In this document: piece by piece, positions 18,196 through 26,941 of the stretch
Position numbering within the stretch: the stretch's first letter is position 1
How the letters are laid out: the number at the start of each line of letters is the position of its first letter
From: Dokdonella_A sp014338185
Lineage (GTDB): Bacteria; Pseudomonadota; Gammaproteobacteria; Xanthomonadales; Rhodanobacteraceae
Length of the DNA: 64,000 nucleotides
Direction of reading: 5' to 3'
NCBI GenBank assembly: GCA_030263295.1
Contig: SZOS01000004.1
Location: 1-64,000 of the forward strand
Position numbers and translations under genes: made by a program
The notes under the pieces: generated by a model
Seen by the model: the letters and a program-made list of their open reading frames with translations, nothing else
The model's database searches: none
What the model was told of the DNA's origin: nothing

Positions 18196-19989
18196 ATGGC
18201 CGGTACCGCTTACAAGATCCAGGAACACAAGTACGACATCGTGGTGGTGGGTGCCGGTGGCGCCGGCCTGCGCGCGACCATGGGCCTTGCGGCCACAGGC
18301 CTGTCCACCGCCTGCATCACCAAGGTGTTCCCGACCCGTTCGCACACGGTGGCGGCGCAGGGCGGCATCTCGGCCGCGCTCGGCAACATGGGCCACGACG
18401 ACTGGCGTTTCCATTTCTACGACACGGTCAAGGGTGGCGACTGGCTCGGCGACCAGGACGCGATCGAGTACATGTGCAAGCATGCGCCGGCCGCGGTGAT
18501 CGAACTCGAGCACTATGGCGTGCCGTTCTCGCGCACCGACGAAGGCCGCATCTACCAGCGCCCGTTCGGCGGCATGACCACCGATTTCGGCAAGGGCGTC
18601 GCGCAGCGCACCTGCGCCGCGGCCGACCGCACCGGTCATGCGATCCTGCACACGCTCTACCAGCAGGCGCTCAAGCACGATGCCCAGTTCTTCATCGAGT
18701 ATTTCGCGCTCGATCTCATCTTCGACAACGAGGGCGCCTGCCGAGGCGTGATGGCGCTGGACCTCAACGAGGGCACCCTGCACCTGTTCCGTGCGCATGG
18801 CGTGGTGATCGCGACCGGCGGCTATGGCCGCGCCTACTTCAGTTGCACCTCGGCCCACACCTGCACTGGCGACGGTGGCGGCCTGGCCTTGCGCGCGGGC
18901 CTGGCGCTGCAGGACATGGAGTTCGTGCAGTTCCATCCGACCGGCATCTACGGCGCCGGCTGCCTCATCACCGAGGGCGTGCGCGGCGAGGGCGGCTTCC
19001 TCACCAATTCCAAGGGCGAGCGCTTCATGGAGCGCTATGCGCCCAACGCCAAGGACCTCGCCTCGCGCGACGTGGTCAGCCGCGCGATGACCATCGAGAT
19101 CCGCGAAGGACGCGGCGTGGGCGAACACCACGACCACATCTACCTCAACCTGCAGCACCTCGGGGCCGACACGCTGCATGAGAAGCTGCCGGGCATTTCC
19201 GAGTCGGCGCGCATTTTTGCCGGCGTGGACGTGACCAAGCAGCCGATCCCGGTGTTGCCGACCGTGCACTACAACATGGGCGGCATCCCGACCAACTACC
19301 ACGGCGAAGTGGTGCGCAAGGTCGGCAACGACCCCGATCGCATCGTCGAGGGCCTGTATTCGATCGGCGAGGCCGCCTGCGTGTCGGTGCATGGCGGCAA
19401 CCGCCTTGGCTCCAATTCGCTGCTCGATCTGGTGGTGTTCGGCCGCGCGGTGGCGCAGCGCTGCGCCGAAACCATCAGGCCCGATACGCCGCACAAGCCG
19501 CTGCCGGCCTCGGCCTGCGACGAGGCGCTCACGCGGCTGGATCGCCTGCGCAATGCCAAGGGTTCGCTGCCGACCGCGCAGATCCGCCTCAACATGCAGC
19601 GCACGATGCAGGCCGACGCGGCGGTGTTCCGCACCGAAAAGACGCTGCAGGAGGGCTGCGTCAAGATGGATGCGATCTTCCAGTCGTTCGACGACGTGCA
19701 TGTGTCGGATCGCTCGCTGGTGTGGAACTCCGACCTCATCGAGACCTACGAGCTCAACAATCTGCTGTACAACGCGGTGGCCACGATCCACTCGGCCGAG
19801 CAGCGCCACGAGAGCCGCGGCGCGCACGCACGCGAGGATTATCCCGAGCGCGACGACGTCAACTGGATGAAGCACACGCTGGTCAGCGTCGACGCCAACG
19901 GCAAGTGCAGCTTCGACTATCGCCCGGTGCACAGCCACACGCTCACCAGCGACGTCGAGCCGGTGCCGCCGAAGAAGCGCGTGTATTGA
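18196..19989 (+). CDS. sdhA: Succinate dehydrogenase flavoprotein subunit SdhA
   Basis: Catalytic flavoprotein of complex II, 597 residues, oxidising succinate to fumarate. It has a Rossmann FAD motif VVVGAGGAGLRA (17-28) and the covalent FAD attachment His50 in FPTRSHTVAAQGG. Substrate-site segments QFHPTGIYGAGCLITEGVRGEGG and HTVHYNMGGIP-type (PTVHYNMGGIPTNY) are present, then SVHGGNRLGSNSLLDLVVFGR. The start MAGTAYKIQEH at 18196 follows GGGA. Length matches E. coli (588). Confidence 0.97.
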   Translation: MAGTAYKIQEHKYDIVVVGAGGAGLRATMGLAATGLSTACITKVFPTRSHTVAAQGGISAALGNMGHDDWRFHFYDTVKGGDWLGDQDAIEYMCKHAPAAVIELEHYGVPFSRTDEGRIYQRPFGGMTTDFGKGVAQRTCAAADRTGHAILHTLYQQALKHDAQFFIEYFALDLIFDNEGACRGVMALDLNEGTLHLFRAHGVVIATGGYGRAYFSCTSAHTCTGDGGGLALRAGLALQDMEFVQFHPTGIYGAGCLITEGVRGEGGFLTNSKGERFMERYAPNAKDLASRDVVSRAMTIEIREGRGVGEHHDHIYLNLQHLGADTLHEKLPGISESARIFAGVDVTKQPIPVLPTVHYNMGGIPTNYHGEVVRKVGNDPDRIVEGLYSIGEAACVSVHGGNRLGSNSLLDLVVFGRAVAQRCAETIRPDTPHKPLPASACDEALTRLDRLRNAKGSLPTAQIRLNMQRTMQADAAVFRTEKTLQEGCVKMDAIFQSFDDVHVSDRSLVWNSDLIETYELNNLLYNAVATIHSAEQRHESRGAHAREDYPERDDVNWMKHTLVSVDANGKCSFDYRPVHSHTLTSDVEPVPPKKRVY

Positions 19990-20086
19990 CCGCCGGTGGT
20001 GGCGCCGGCGCGGGCGCAAGGGCCAATGAGCCGTTCGCCGCGCCAGGTGCCACCGAACTCCAACCTTCGATTCCCGGTGCAATGCG

Positions 20087-20872
20087 ATGGCCGAATTCAG
20101 TCTCCCCAAGAACTCCAGGATCCAGCCCGGCAAGCACTATCCGGCCAAGGAGGGGGCCAAGCGCACCCGCACGTTCCACATCTACCGCTGGGATCCGGAT
20201 ACCAGCGACAACCCGCGCATGGACACCTACGAGGTCGACCTGGCCAGTTGCGGGCCGATGGTTCTGGACGCGCTGCTCAAGATCAAGAACGAGGTCGATC
20301 CCACGCTCACGCTGCGTCGTTCCTGCCGCGAGGGCATCTGCGGCTCGTGCGCAATGAACATCGACGGCACCAACACGCTCGCCTGCATCTGCGCGATCGA
20401 GGACTGCAAGGCCGGCGACGTCAAGATCCACCCGCTGCCGCACATGCCCGTGGTCAAGGACCTCGTGCCCGACCTCACCCATTTCTACGCCCAGCACGCC
20501 TCGATCAAGCCGTGGCTGCAGACCACCACCCCGCCTCCGCCGGATCGCGAGCGGCTCCAGTCCAAGCAGGATCGCGCCAAGCTCGACGGCCTGTACGAAT
20601 GCATCCTGTGCGCCTGCTGCTCGACCGCGTGCCCGAGCTACTGGTGGAATGCCGACCGTTACCTGGGTCCCGCGATCCTGTTGCAGGCCTACCGCTGGAT
20701 CGTCGATTCACGTGACGAAGCCACCGGCGAGCGGCTCGATGCGCTGGAAGACCCGTTCAAGCTGTATCGCTGCCACACCATCATGAACTGCACGCGCACC
20801 TGCCCCAAGGGCCTCAACCCGGCCAAGGCGATCGCCGAGATCAAGAAACTGCTGGTCGAGCGGCGCAGTTGA
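20087..20872 (+). CDS. sdhB: Succinate dehydrogenase iron-sulfur subunit SdhB
   Basis: Electron-transfer subunit of complex II, 261 residues. The [2Fe-2S] ligands lie in SCREGICGSC plus a downstream Cys (LACICAI). The [4Fe-4S] and [3Fe-4S] ligands lie in CILCACCSTACPSYWW and CHTIMNCTRTCPKGLNP. It is separated from sdhA by 97 nt, longer than the other junctions in the operon. The N-terminus is about 20 residues longer than in E. coli. Confidence 0.96.
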   Translation: MAEFSLPKNSRIQPGKHYPAKEGAKRTRTFHIYRWDPDTSDNPRMDTYEVDLASCGPMVLDALLKIKNEVDPTLTLRRSCREGICGSCAMNIDGTNTLACICAIEDCKAGDVKIHPLPHMPVVKDLVPDLTHFYAQHASIKPWLQTTTPPPPDRERLQSKQDRAKLDGLYECILCACCSTACPSYWWNADRYLGPAILLQAYRWIVDSRDEATGERLDALEDPFKLYRCHTIMNCTRTCPKGLNPAKAIAEIKKLLVERRS

Positions 20873-20915
20873 ACCCGAGTCGGCCCATCCGGTGCCGGCG
20901 CGGTGCCACGGTCGC

Positions 20916-21170
20916 ATGAACGACGCCGGCGCCGCGGCAATGGGTCGCCTCCGCTGGCGGGCGCGGCGCGGCACGCGTGAGCTCGACCGCATGATCGGCT
21001 GGTGGCTGGATGCGCGCTTTGCGCATGCCGAGGCCAGCCAGCGCGCCGCGTTCGACGCGATGCTCGACGAATCCGACCCGGACCTGTGGGACTGGCTGAT
21101 CGCGCAGCATGAGCCGCCCGCGCGGTTTGCGTCGATCATCGATGAAATCCGCGCCCACCATCGCCTTTGA
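20916..21170 (+). CDS. sdhE: FAD assembly factor SdhE
   Basis: Small helical protein of 84 residues of the SdhE/YgfY (Sdh5) family, which promotes covalent flavinylation of SdhA. The key motif is present as RRGTRELDRMI (RGxRE conserved; Thr replaces the more usual Met). DPDLWDWLIAQHEP also fits. The start at 20916 is chosen; an in-frame GTG at 20892 and an ATG at 20940 are alternatives, and none has a clear ribosome site. It follows sdhB by 43 nt and overlaps the next gene by 29 nt. Confidence 0.88.
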   Translation: MNDAGAAAMGRLRWRARRGTRELDRMIGWWLDARFAHAEASQRAAFDAMLDESDPDLWDWLIAQHEPPARFASIIDEIRAHHRL

Positions 21171-21576
21171 CTACCGGCCCTCGCGCCGGCTGCTGGCACT
21201 GCTCGCGCTCGTGGCGGGTCTGGCCGCGCTGGCGCCATGGCTGAGCGCGCTGGCCTGGCCCGCCTGCGTGACGACGAGCCTGCTCGTGGTGGCCGGCGCG
21301 GCCGTGGCCGCACGCGACCTGCGCCAACCGCGTTTCACGCGCATCGCCCATCGCGCCGATGGCTGGGTGCTGGCGGATGCGCAGGGCCGTGAGCATGCGG
21401 CGCGGCTGCGCCACTGGCGCGAGCTTGGCGGCGTACTCATGCTGGAGTGGCAGTCCGGGGCCGGCGCGCGCCTGCGCGTGGTGCTGGCGCCGGACAACCT
21501 CGATGCCGACACGCGGCGCCGGCTCATCGTGCTGTTGCGCAGCGGCGCCGCCACCGCAGCCGCACCCATGCGCTGA
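21142..21576 (+). CDS. ygfX: YgfX-like membrane protein (CptA family)
   Basis: A 144-residue protein: an N-terminal FDYRPSRRLLALLAL segment and two closely spaced membrane helices (about 17-55), then a soluble beta-rich tail (GWVLADAQGREHAARL, LEWQSGAGARLRVVL, LDADTRRRLIVLLR). This matches the YgfX/CptA layout and position directly after sdhE, as in E. coli (sdhE-ygfX). E. coli YgfX has been reported as a toxin-like inhibitor of FtsZ/MreB polymerisation. The 29-nt overlap with sdhE implies coupling. The function here is inferred from position and topology only. Confidence 0.72.
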   Translation: MKSAPTIAFDYRPSRRLLALLALVAGLAALAPWLSALAWPACVTTSLLVVAGAAVAARDLRQPRFTRIAHRADGWVLADAQGREHAARLRHWRELGGVLMLEWQSGAGARLRVVLAPDNLDADTRRRLIVLLRSGAATAAAPMR

Positions 21577-21708
21577 ATGCCCGCGGGATTGCCGCGCGCC
21601 GCGTGACGGCGATCGTTCGACCGCGGCAGCGCATGGCAACGACGGTGCGCACGGCCTGCGCACGAGGCGCGCGGTTCCGCAGGCCGCGGCTGGTGGCGTG
21701 CGCGTGCC

Positions 21709-22293
21709 TCAGGGCAGGCGCAGGCCGCATTCGCGCAACAGTCGTGCCAGGGCGATGAGCGGCAGCCCGACCAGCGCGGTCGGGTCCTGGCTGTCGATGC
21801 GCTCGAACAGTGCGATGCCCAGGCCTTCGGCCTTGAAGCTGCCGGCGCAGTCGAGCGGCTGTTCGGCTTGGACATAGCGGGCGATGGCCTCGGCATCGAG
21901 GGCGCGGAACACCACCCGGGTGCAGTCGGCGGCGCGCCGCGCGACCGGCGGCGCAACGCGCGTGTCGACCACGCACAGCGCGGTGTGGAAGTTCACGACC
22001 TTGCCCGAACACGCGCCGAGCTGGGCGCGCGCGGCCGCGACCGAACCGGGTTTGCCCAGTGTGCGGCCGTCGAGTTCGGCCAACTGGTCGCTGCCGATCA
22101 CCAGCGCGCCGGGATGGTTCGCGGCGACGGCGCGGGCCTTGGCCTCGGCCAGCCGCAGCGCGACCTGCGCGGGCGCCTCGCCCGGCAGCGCGGCCTCGTC
22201 CACGCCGGGCGAGGCCGTGGTGAACGCGAGCCCGAGGCGTGCGAGCAGCTCGGCGCGGTAGCGCGAGGTCGAGGCGAGCACGAGCGCGGTCAC
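21709..22293 (-). CDS. yceF: Maf-family nucleotide pyrophosphatase (YceF type)
   Basis: Protein of 194 residues that hydrolyses non-canonical nucleotides, with m7GTP the main substrate for the YceF subgroup. Motifs: LVLASTSRYRAELLARLG at the N-terminus, VDEAALPGE, VIGSDQLAELDG (catalytic Asp), GKPGS, and CAGSFKAEGLGIALFERIDSQDPTALVGLPL. GTG at 22293 is the start because it forms a 4-nt GTGA overlap with the upstream gene and begins just at the conserved strand. As in E. coli, it lies next to yceD-rpmF on the opposite strand. Confidence 0.93.
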   Translation of the reverse strand: MTALVLASTSRYRAELLARLGLAFTTASPGVDEAALPGEAPAQVALRLAEAKARAVAANHPGALVIGSDQLAELDGRTLGKPGSVAAARAQLGACSGKVVNFHTALCVVDTRVAPPVARRAADCTRVVFRALDAEAIARYVQAEQPLDCAGSFKAEGLGIALFERIDSQDPTALVGLPLIALARLLRECGLRLP

Positions 22294-22709
22294 GGGCGAC
22301 GCAGCTTGTTGGCGGCGTCGAGCAGTTCGCGCGCACCATCGAGGTCGGCGCGGGCCTGGTTGAGGCGCTGCAACTGCGGCTGCAGGGCCTGCTGGGCCGC
22401 GGCCAGCGCATCGCGGGCCGCCGCCAGCGCGGGCAGCGCGGCCTGGGCGCTCTCGTTCTTGAGCCACAGCCGGTGCGCGAGCAGGTCGCGCAGACCCGCA
22501 TCGAGCACCGCTTCGGTCGAGGCAGGCGTGCCTGCGGTCGGCATGGCGCGCAGTTGGGCACGGCATTGCATGAGCTGGTTCTCGAACGAGTCGGCCAGGT
22601 CGAGCACCTGCCGCAGCAGGTCGCGACGTGCGCGCAGGCGCCGCTCGCGCATGGCCAGCAACACGACAGTCACCGCCAGCGCCAGGGCGCCGGCCAGCAG
22701 GTACGGCAT
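22290..22709 (-). CDS. Membrane-anchored coiled-coil protein, unknown function
   Basis: A 139-residue protein not recognised as a family. One N-terminal helix (about 3-18, YLLAGALALAVTVVLLAM) anchors it, followed by basic residues RERRLRARR and a long Ala/Gln/Leu-rich helical, probably coiled-coil, part ending at KLRRP. The start at 22709 has a GGGGGA sequence about ten bases upstream. Its stop overlaps yceF (GTGA), so the two are co-transcribed. It is divergent from yceD with about 100 nt between. The topology suggests a cytoplasmic helical domain tethered to the inner membrane. Confidence 0.65.
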   Translation of the reverse strand: MPYLLAGALALAVTVVLLAMRERRLRARRDLLRQVLDLADSFENQLMQCRAQLRAMPTAGTPASTEAVLDAGLRDLLAHRLWLKNESAQAALPALAAARDALAAAQQALQPQLQRLNQARADLDGARELLDAANKLRRP

Positions 22710-22809
22710 TGCACGATTCCCCCGGTATCCGCCTGCAGTGTAGCCGCATTGGTGGCACCCGGCCCGCGAAGTTGACAGCATGCGGTGCGCCACCTACCAT
22801 CGCGCGCCC

Positions 22810-23322
22810 ATGTCCGCAGCCTTGCCAGACCGCGTGGATGTCGCGCGCCAGGTCCAGGCTCGCCGCATCTACGCAGGAAGCCTGTCGTTCACCGCCATGC
22901 CGCGCCTGCGCGGCCTGCTGGCGACGACTGCGGGCGAGGCGCGCTACCATGCGCAATTCGACCGTGACGAACTGGGCATCGACTTCATCGCCCTGCGCGT
23001 GGAGGGTGCGCTGCCGCTGCAGTGCCAGCGTACGCTCGAGGTGTTCGCGCTGCCGGTGCGCATCGACGAGCGGCTCGGCCTGATCGCCGACGAGCGCGAC
23101 GAGGCGGCGTTGCCGGCCGGCTACGAGCCATTGCTGGTCGAGCACGGCGCGATCGATCTTGCGGCCGTGATCGAGGACGAGTTGATCCTCGCGGTACCGG
23201 TGGTGCCGACCCGGCCCGGGCCGGCCCTGGACTGGGTCGATGACGCCGCGGTCGAGGCGCCACCGCCGACCAGCCCGTTCGCGGTGCTGGCGGCGATGAA
23301 GAAGCAGGGCGATCGACGCTGA
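22810..23322 (+). CDS. yceD: DUF177 protein YceD
   Basis: A 170-residue protein of the YceD family, needed in bacteria and plants for normal 23S rRNA accumulation. Seen: GALPLQCQRTLEVFALPV, then the acidic segment with LIADERDEAALPAGYEPL and the conserved IDLAAVIEDELILAVPVVP. Here the Cys-rich pair of some homologs is largely absent. It is immediately upstream of rpmF, the most conserved neighbourhood for yceD. Confidence 0.9.
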   Translation: MSAALPDRVDVARQVQARRIYAGSLSFTAMPRLRGLLATTAGEARYHAQFDRDELGIDFIALRVEGALPLQCQRTLEVFALPVRIDERLGLIADERDEAALPAGYEPLLVEHGAIDLAAVIEDELILAVPVVPTRPGPALDWVDDAAVEAPPPTSPFAVLAAMKKQGDRR

Positions 23323-23474
23323 CTCTGGTCGCGGCGGACGCAAGATCAGGTTTCCATGGCGTGGCCCGGATGGCCGCGCCGCAGATGCGGACAGGGTGTC
23401 CGCGCCACCCGACACGATGGCCACGAGGGCCGTCGCCAAGCGCCGGACGGGAACGTCCGCACCAGGAGAACATC

Positions 23475-23669
23475 ATGGCTGTTGCCAAGAGTCGCAAAAC
23501 CCCATCCCGCCGCGGCATGCGTCGTTCGCACGATGCGCTCAGCGCCAAGCAGCTGGCCACCGACCCGACCTCGGGCGAGGTGCACGTGCGCCACCATGTG
23601 ACCAAGGATGGCTACTACCGCGGCAAGAAGGTCATCGACAGCAAGACGCCGGTCCACGAGGAAGGCTGA
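23475..23669 (+). CDS. rpmF: 50S ribosomal protein L32
   Basis: A 64-residue protein, MAVAKSRKTPSRRGMRRSHDA at the N-terminus with the L32 signature, ending in a short basic/acidic tail (KVIDSKTPVHEEG). An AGGAGA ribosome site precedes the ATG. No zinc-binding Cys residues are present (a Cys-minus form). The gene follows yceD. Confidence 0.97.
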   Translation: MAVAKSRKTPSRRGMRRSHDALSAKQLATDPTSGEVHVRHHVTKDGYYRGKKVIDSKTPVHEEG

Positions 23670-23746
23670 GCCGTGGCCCGGCGCGCGCCGCCGCGGGTGG
23701 CGCGCCCGTGCACCCGCCACGGCGCGATGCCGCGGCGGAGTTGGCC

Positions 23747-23769
23747 GGCTGCCGCCATCGCCGGCAGCC
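23747..23769. other. Stable hairpin between rpmF and fabH
   Basis: An 8-bp perfect stem, ggctgccg/cggcagcc, with a seven-base loop in the 199-nt gap after rpmF. There is no T-run on either side, so it is not a classic intrinsic terminator. It could be an RNA-stability element or an attenuating structure between the ribosomal gene and the fatty-acid genes. Confidence 0.35.
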
Positions 23770-23868
23770 CCTGACAGGCCATTCGTGCCGACCGTGGCAG
23801 GACGCCCGGCATCGCTGTCTCCCGCGAGCGTGGCGGATGCGCGTTCGCTGGCCTGAAGGGGAACGGTT

Positions 23869-24840
23869 TTGGTTCACTCACGCATCGCCGGCACCGGCAG
23901 TTACCTGCCGCACAAGGTCATCACCAACGCCGATCTGGAAAAACTCGTCGACACCAGCGACGAGTGGATCGCCAGCCGCACCGGCATCCGCGAACGGCGC
24001 ATGGCCGCCACCGGCGAGACCACGGGCGACCTGGCATTCGAGGCCGCGCAGCGTGCGCTGGCCGCGGCCGGCGTGCAGGCTGGCGAGCTCGACCTGATCG
24101 TGCTCGGCACCACCACGCCCGACCTGATTTTTCCCGCCACCGCCTGCCTGCTGCAGCACCGCCTCGGTGCCAACGGCTGCGCCGCGTTCGACGTCAACGC
24201 GGCCTGCTCGGGCTTCATGTACGCGCTGGCGGTCGCCGACCAGTTCATCCGCAGCGGCTCGGTGCGCAAGGCGCTCGTGGTCGGCGCCGAGACGCTCACG
24301 CGCATGCTCGACTATGGCGACCGCTCGACCTGCGTGCTGTTCGGCGACGGCGCCGGCGCGGTGGTGCTGGAGGCATCCGACCAGCCCGGCATCATCACCA
24401 CGCGCCTGCATGCCGACGGTGGCTACAAGCACCTGCTCTACAACCCGGTCGGCGTGTCCGCCGGCTTCCAGCTCGACCAGCCCAACGCCGGCGTGCGCGT
24501 GATGATGACCGGCAACGAGGTGTTCAAGGTCGCGGTCAAGACGCTCGACCGCATGGTCGGCGAGACGCTGGAAGCGGCCGGCATGCACGAATCCGACATC
24601 GACTGGCTGATTCCGCACCAGGCCAACCTGCGCATCATCGAGGCGACCGCGCGCCGCCTCAAGCTGCCGATGGAGCGCGTGATCGTCACCGTCGACCGCC
24701 ACGGCAACACCTCCTCGGGCTCGGTGCCGCTCGCACTCGACGAGGCGGTGCGCTCGGGCAAGGTACAGCGTGGCCAGACGTTGCTGCTGGAAGCCTTTGG
24801 CGGCGGCTTCACCTGGGCTTCGGCGCTGCTCAGGTATTGA
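23869..24840 (+). CDS. fabH: Beta-ketoacyl-ACP synthase III FabH
   Basis: Thiolase-fold condensing enzyme of 323 residues that starts type II fatty-acid synthesis from acetyl-CoA and malonyl-ACP. The catalytic triad is seen as Cys113 (NAACSGFMYAL), His250 (IPHQANLRI) and Asn280 (HGNTSSGSVPL). The start must be near residue RIAGTGSYLP; no ATG is available there, so a TTG at 23869 (TTG-GTT-CAC) is used, with AAGGGGAA upstream. In many proteobacteria plsX lies between rpmF and fabH; here it does not. Confidence 0.95.
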   Translation: MVHSRIAGTGSYLPHKVITNADLEKLVDTSDEWIASRTGIRERRMAATGETTGDLAFEAAQRALAAAGVQAGELDLIVLGTTTPDLIFPATACLLQHRLGANGCAAFDVNAACSGFMYALAVADQFIRSGSVRKALVVGAETLTRMLDYGDRSTCVLFGDGAGAVVLEASDQPGIITTRLHADGGYKHLLYNPVGVSAGFQLDQPNAGVRVMMTGNEVFKVAVKTLDRMVGETLEAAGMHESDIDWLIPHQANLRIIEATARRLKLPMERVIVTVDRHGNTSSGSVPLALDEAVRSGKVQRGQTLLLEAFGGGFTWASALLRY

Positions 24841-24945
24841 GCGCCGGGCCGGCGCCGCGTCGCGCCACCGGCCGCGCGCCGCGGGCGCATCCCGCGCAAT
24901 CCGTGCGGGCATGCGGCCAGTCTCGATCCCCGACCAGGAGTCCCC

Positions 24946-25929
24946 ATGTCCGATTCCACCCCGACAGTCCCATCCACGCGCACGCAGGCGGCGCTGGCGT
25001 TCGTGTTCCCGGGCCAGGGCTCGCAGGCACTGGGCATGCTCGCCGAACTCGCACAACAGCATGCGGGCGTGCGCGAGACCTTCGCCGAAGCCTCGGCCGG
25101 CGCGGACGTCGACCTGTGGGCGCTGGCGCAGCAGGGTCCCGAGGCGACGCTCAACCGCACCGAGTTCACCCAGCCCGCGCTGCTGGCCGCGAGCATCGCG
25201 GTGTGGCGCGTATGGCACGCGCGTGGCGGCGCGATGCCAGCGCGGCTGGCCGGCCACAGCCTGGGCGAGTACAGCGCGCTGGTCGCGGCGCAGGCGCTGT
25301 CGCTGCACGACGCGGCGCGCCTCGTGCGCCTGCGCGGCCAGGCGATGCAGCAGGCCGTACCCGAGGGCAGCGGCGCGATGGCGGCAATCCTCGGCGCCGA
25401 CGATGCGCTGGTCGAGGACGCCTGCCGCGAGGCCAGCGGCGCGCAGGTGGTGGTGCCCGCCAACTACAACTCGCCCGGCCAGATCGTGATCGGCGGCGAG
25501 CTCGGAGCGCTCGATGCCGCGCTGGCGCTGCTCGCCGAGCGTGGCGTGCGCAAGGCGGTCAAGCTCGCGGTGAGCGTGCCCTCACACACGCCGCTCATGC
25601 GCGAGGCCGCCGAGCGGCTCGCCGAGGCGATGGCGCACTGCCAGTGGCAGGAACCGCGCATCGCGGTGGTGCAGAACGTCGACGGCGCGGTGCACACGGG
25701 GGTGGCGGCGATCCGCGACGCACTGGTGCGCCAGCTGTACCTGCCGGTGCGCTGGAGCCAGTGCGTGCAGGCGCTCGCCGCTGCGGGCGCCACGCGCGTC
25801 GCCGAGTGCGGGCCGGGCAAGGTGCTCAGCGGCCTGGCCAAGCGCATCGACCGCAACCTGGACGCGCGTGCGCTTGGCACGCCGGCCGAACTGGACGCTG
25901 CGCTCGCGGCCTGGGCCGCGGACGCTTGA
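24946..25929 (+). CDS. fabD: Malonyl-CoA:ACP transacylase FabD
   Basis: Acyltransferase of 327 residues that loads malonate onto ACP. It shows the N-terminal FVFPGQGSQALGM oxyanion-loop motif, the nucleophile Ser105 in GHSLGEYSALV, and the downstream His in VPSHTPLMREAA. It ends with the ECGPGKVLSGLAKRI segment. AGGAG precedes the ATG. There is a slightly extended N-terminus of about 15 residues before the first strand. Second gene of the fab cluster. Confidence 0.96.
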   Translation: MSDSTPTVPSTRTQAALAFVFPGQGSQALGMLAELAQQHAGVRETFAEASAGADVDLWALAQQGPEATLNRTEFTQPALLAASIAVWRVWHARGGAMPARLAGHSLGEYSALVAAQALSLHDAARLVRLRGQAMQQAVPEGSGAMAAILGADDALVEDACREASGAQVVVPANYNSPGQIVIGGELGALDAALALLAERGVRKAVKLAVSVPSHTPLMREAAERLAEAMAHCQWQEPRIAVVQNVDGAVHTGVAAIRDALVRQLYLPVRWSQCVQALAAAGATRVAECGPGKVLSGLAKRIDRNLDARALGTPAELDAALAAWAADA

Positions 25930-26037
25930 CCGGCACCGCCGATCGGCTGCAGCCAGTGCCGCGCGCGGCTGCTGGTCAGGCACGGCGCCGCGCTATGCTG
26001 TGACGCTCCGTCGCGACCGCAACCAGAGGACATCCGC

Positions 26038-26781
26038 ATGAACACACCGCTGCAGGGCGAAATCGCCCTCGTCACCGGCGCCAGCCGCGGCATCGGCGCC
26101 GCGATCGCCGACGAACTGGCCGCGCGGGGTGCACGCGTGATCGGCACCGCGACCACCGCCGCGGGCGCACAGGCGATCGGCGAGCGCCTTGCGGCCCATG
26201 GCGGCGCCGGGCGCGCGCTCGACGTGACCGATGGCGCTGCGGTCGAGGCGCTCATCGAGGCGATCGGCAAGGAGTTCGGCGCGATCGGCATCCTCGTCAA
26301 CAATGCGGGCATCACCCGCGACCAGTTGCTCATGCGCATGAAGGACGAGGACTGGCAGGCGATCCTCGACACCAATCTCACCTCGGTGTACCGCACCAGC
26401 AAGGCCGTGATGCGCGGCATGATGAAGGCACGCAAGGGCCGCATCATCTCGATCGCCTCGGTGATCGGCCTCACCGGCAACCCGGGGCAGGCCAACTATG
26501 CGGCGGCCAAGGCCGGCATCATCGCCTTCTCCAAGTCGCTCGCGCGCGAGGTCGGCTCGCGCGGCATCACCGTCAACGTGGTGGCGCCCGGCTTCATCGA
26601 CACCGACATGACACGCGCCTTGCCGCAGGCGCAGCGCGAGGCGCTGCTGGGCCAGATCGCGCTGGGACGGCTGGGCGAGGCGCGCGACATCGCCGAGGCG
26701 GTGGCGTTCCTGGCCTCACCCGCGGCCGGCTACATCACCGGCGAGACCCTGCACGTCAATGGCGGTATGTACATGGCGTGA
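26038..26781 (+). CDS. fabG: 3-oxoacyl-ACP reductase FabG
   Basis: Short-chain dehydrogenase of 247 residues using NADPH to reduce beta-ketoacyl-ACP. It has TGASRGIGAAIA for cofactor binding, NNAG, the catalytic Ser141-Tyr154-Lys158 (SIASVIG, ANYAAAKAG), and the C-terminal YITGETLHVNGGMYM. The AGAGGA ribosome site lies close to the ATG. A TATGCT hexamer (25994-25999) lies 39 nt upstream and could be a -10 box, but no -35 partner is evident. Confidence 0.96.
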   Translation: MNTPLQGEIALVTGASRGIGAAIADELAARGARVIGTATTAAGAQAIGERLAAHGGAGRALDVTDGAAVEALIEAIGKEFGAIGILVNNAGITRDQLLMRMKDEDWQAILDTNLTSVYRTSKAVMRGMMKARKGRIISIASVIGLTGNPGQANYAAAKAGIIAFSKSLAREVGSRGITVNVVAPGFIDTDMTRALPQAQREALLGQIALGRLGEARDIAEAVAFLASPAAGYITGETLHVNGGMYMA

Positions 26782-26857
26782 TCGCGCGTGGTTGGGCGAT
26801 GATGCCGACCGTTCGGCTGCGCATGGCGGCCAAGTAGCGGCACCGCAAGGCTTCCAC

Positions 26858-26863
26858 TACAAT
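26858..26863 (+). promoter_or_regulatory. Candidate -10 box of an acpP promoter
   Basis: TACAAT matches the -10 consensus at five of six positions and lies about 80 nt before the acpP start, inside the 160-nt fabG-acpP gap. No convincing -35 is seen at the right spacing. acpP is usually expressed more strongly than the other fab genes, so a separate promoter is plausible. Confidence 0.35.
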
Positions 26864-26941
26864 GCCGCGGCTTCGGGGGAGCGTTGTCGTGATTGCGGCA
26901 GGCCGCGCCTGAACGAATCCCATTGCGAGGAACAAAAACAC

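Noticed and set aside
18013..20133. A 706-codon minus-strand frame opposite sdhA
   Set aside because: sdhA is unmistakable on the plus strand; the reverse frame has no recognisable features.
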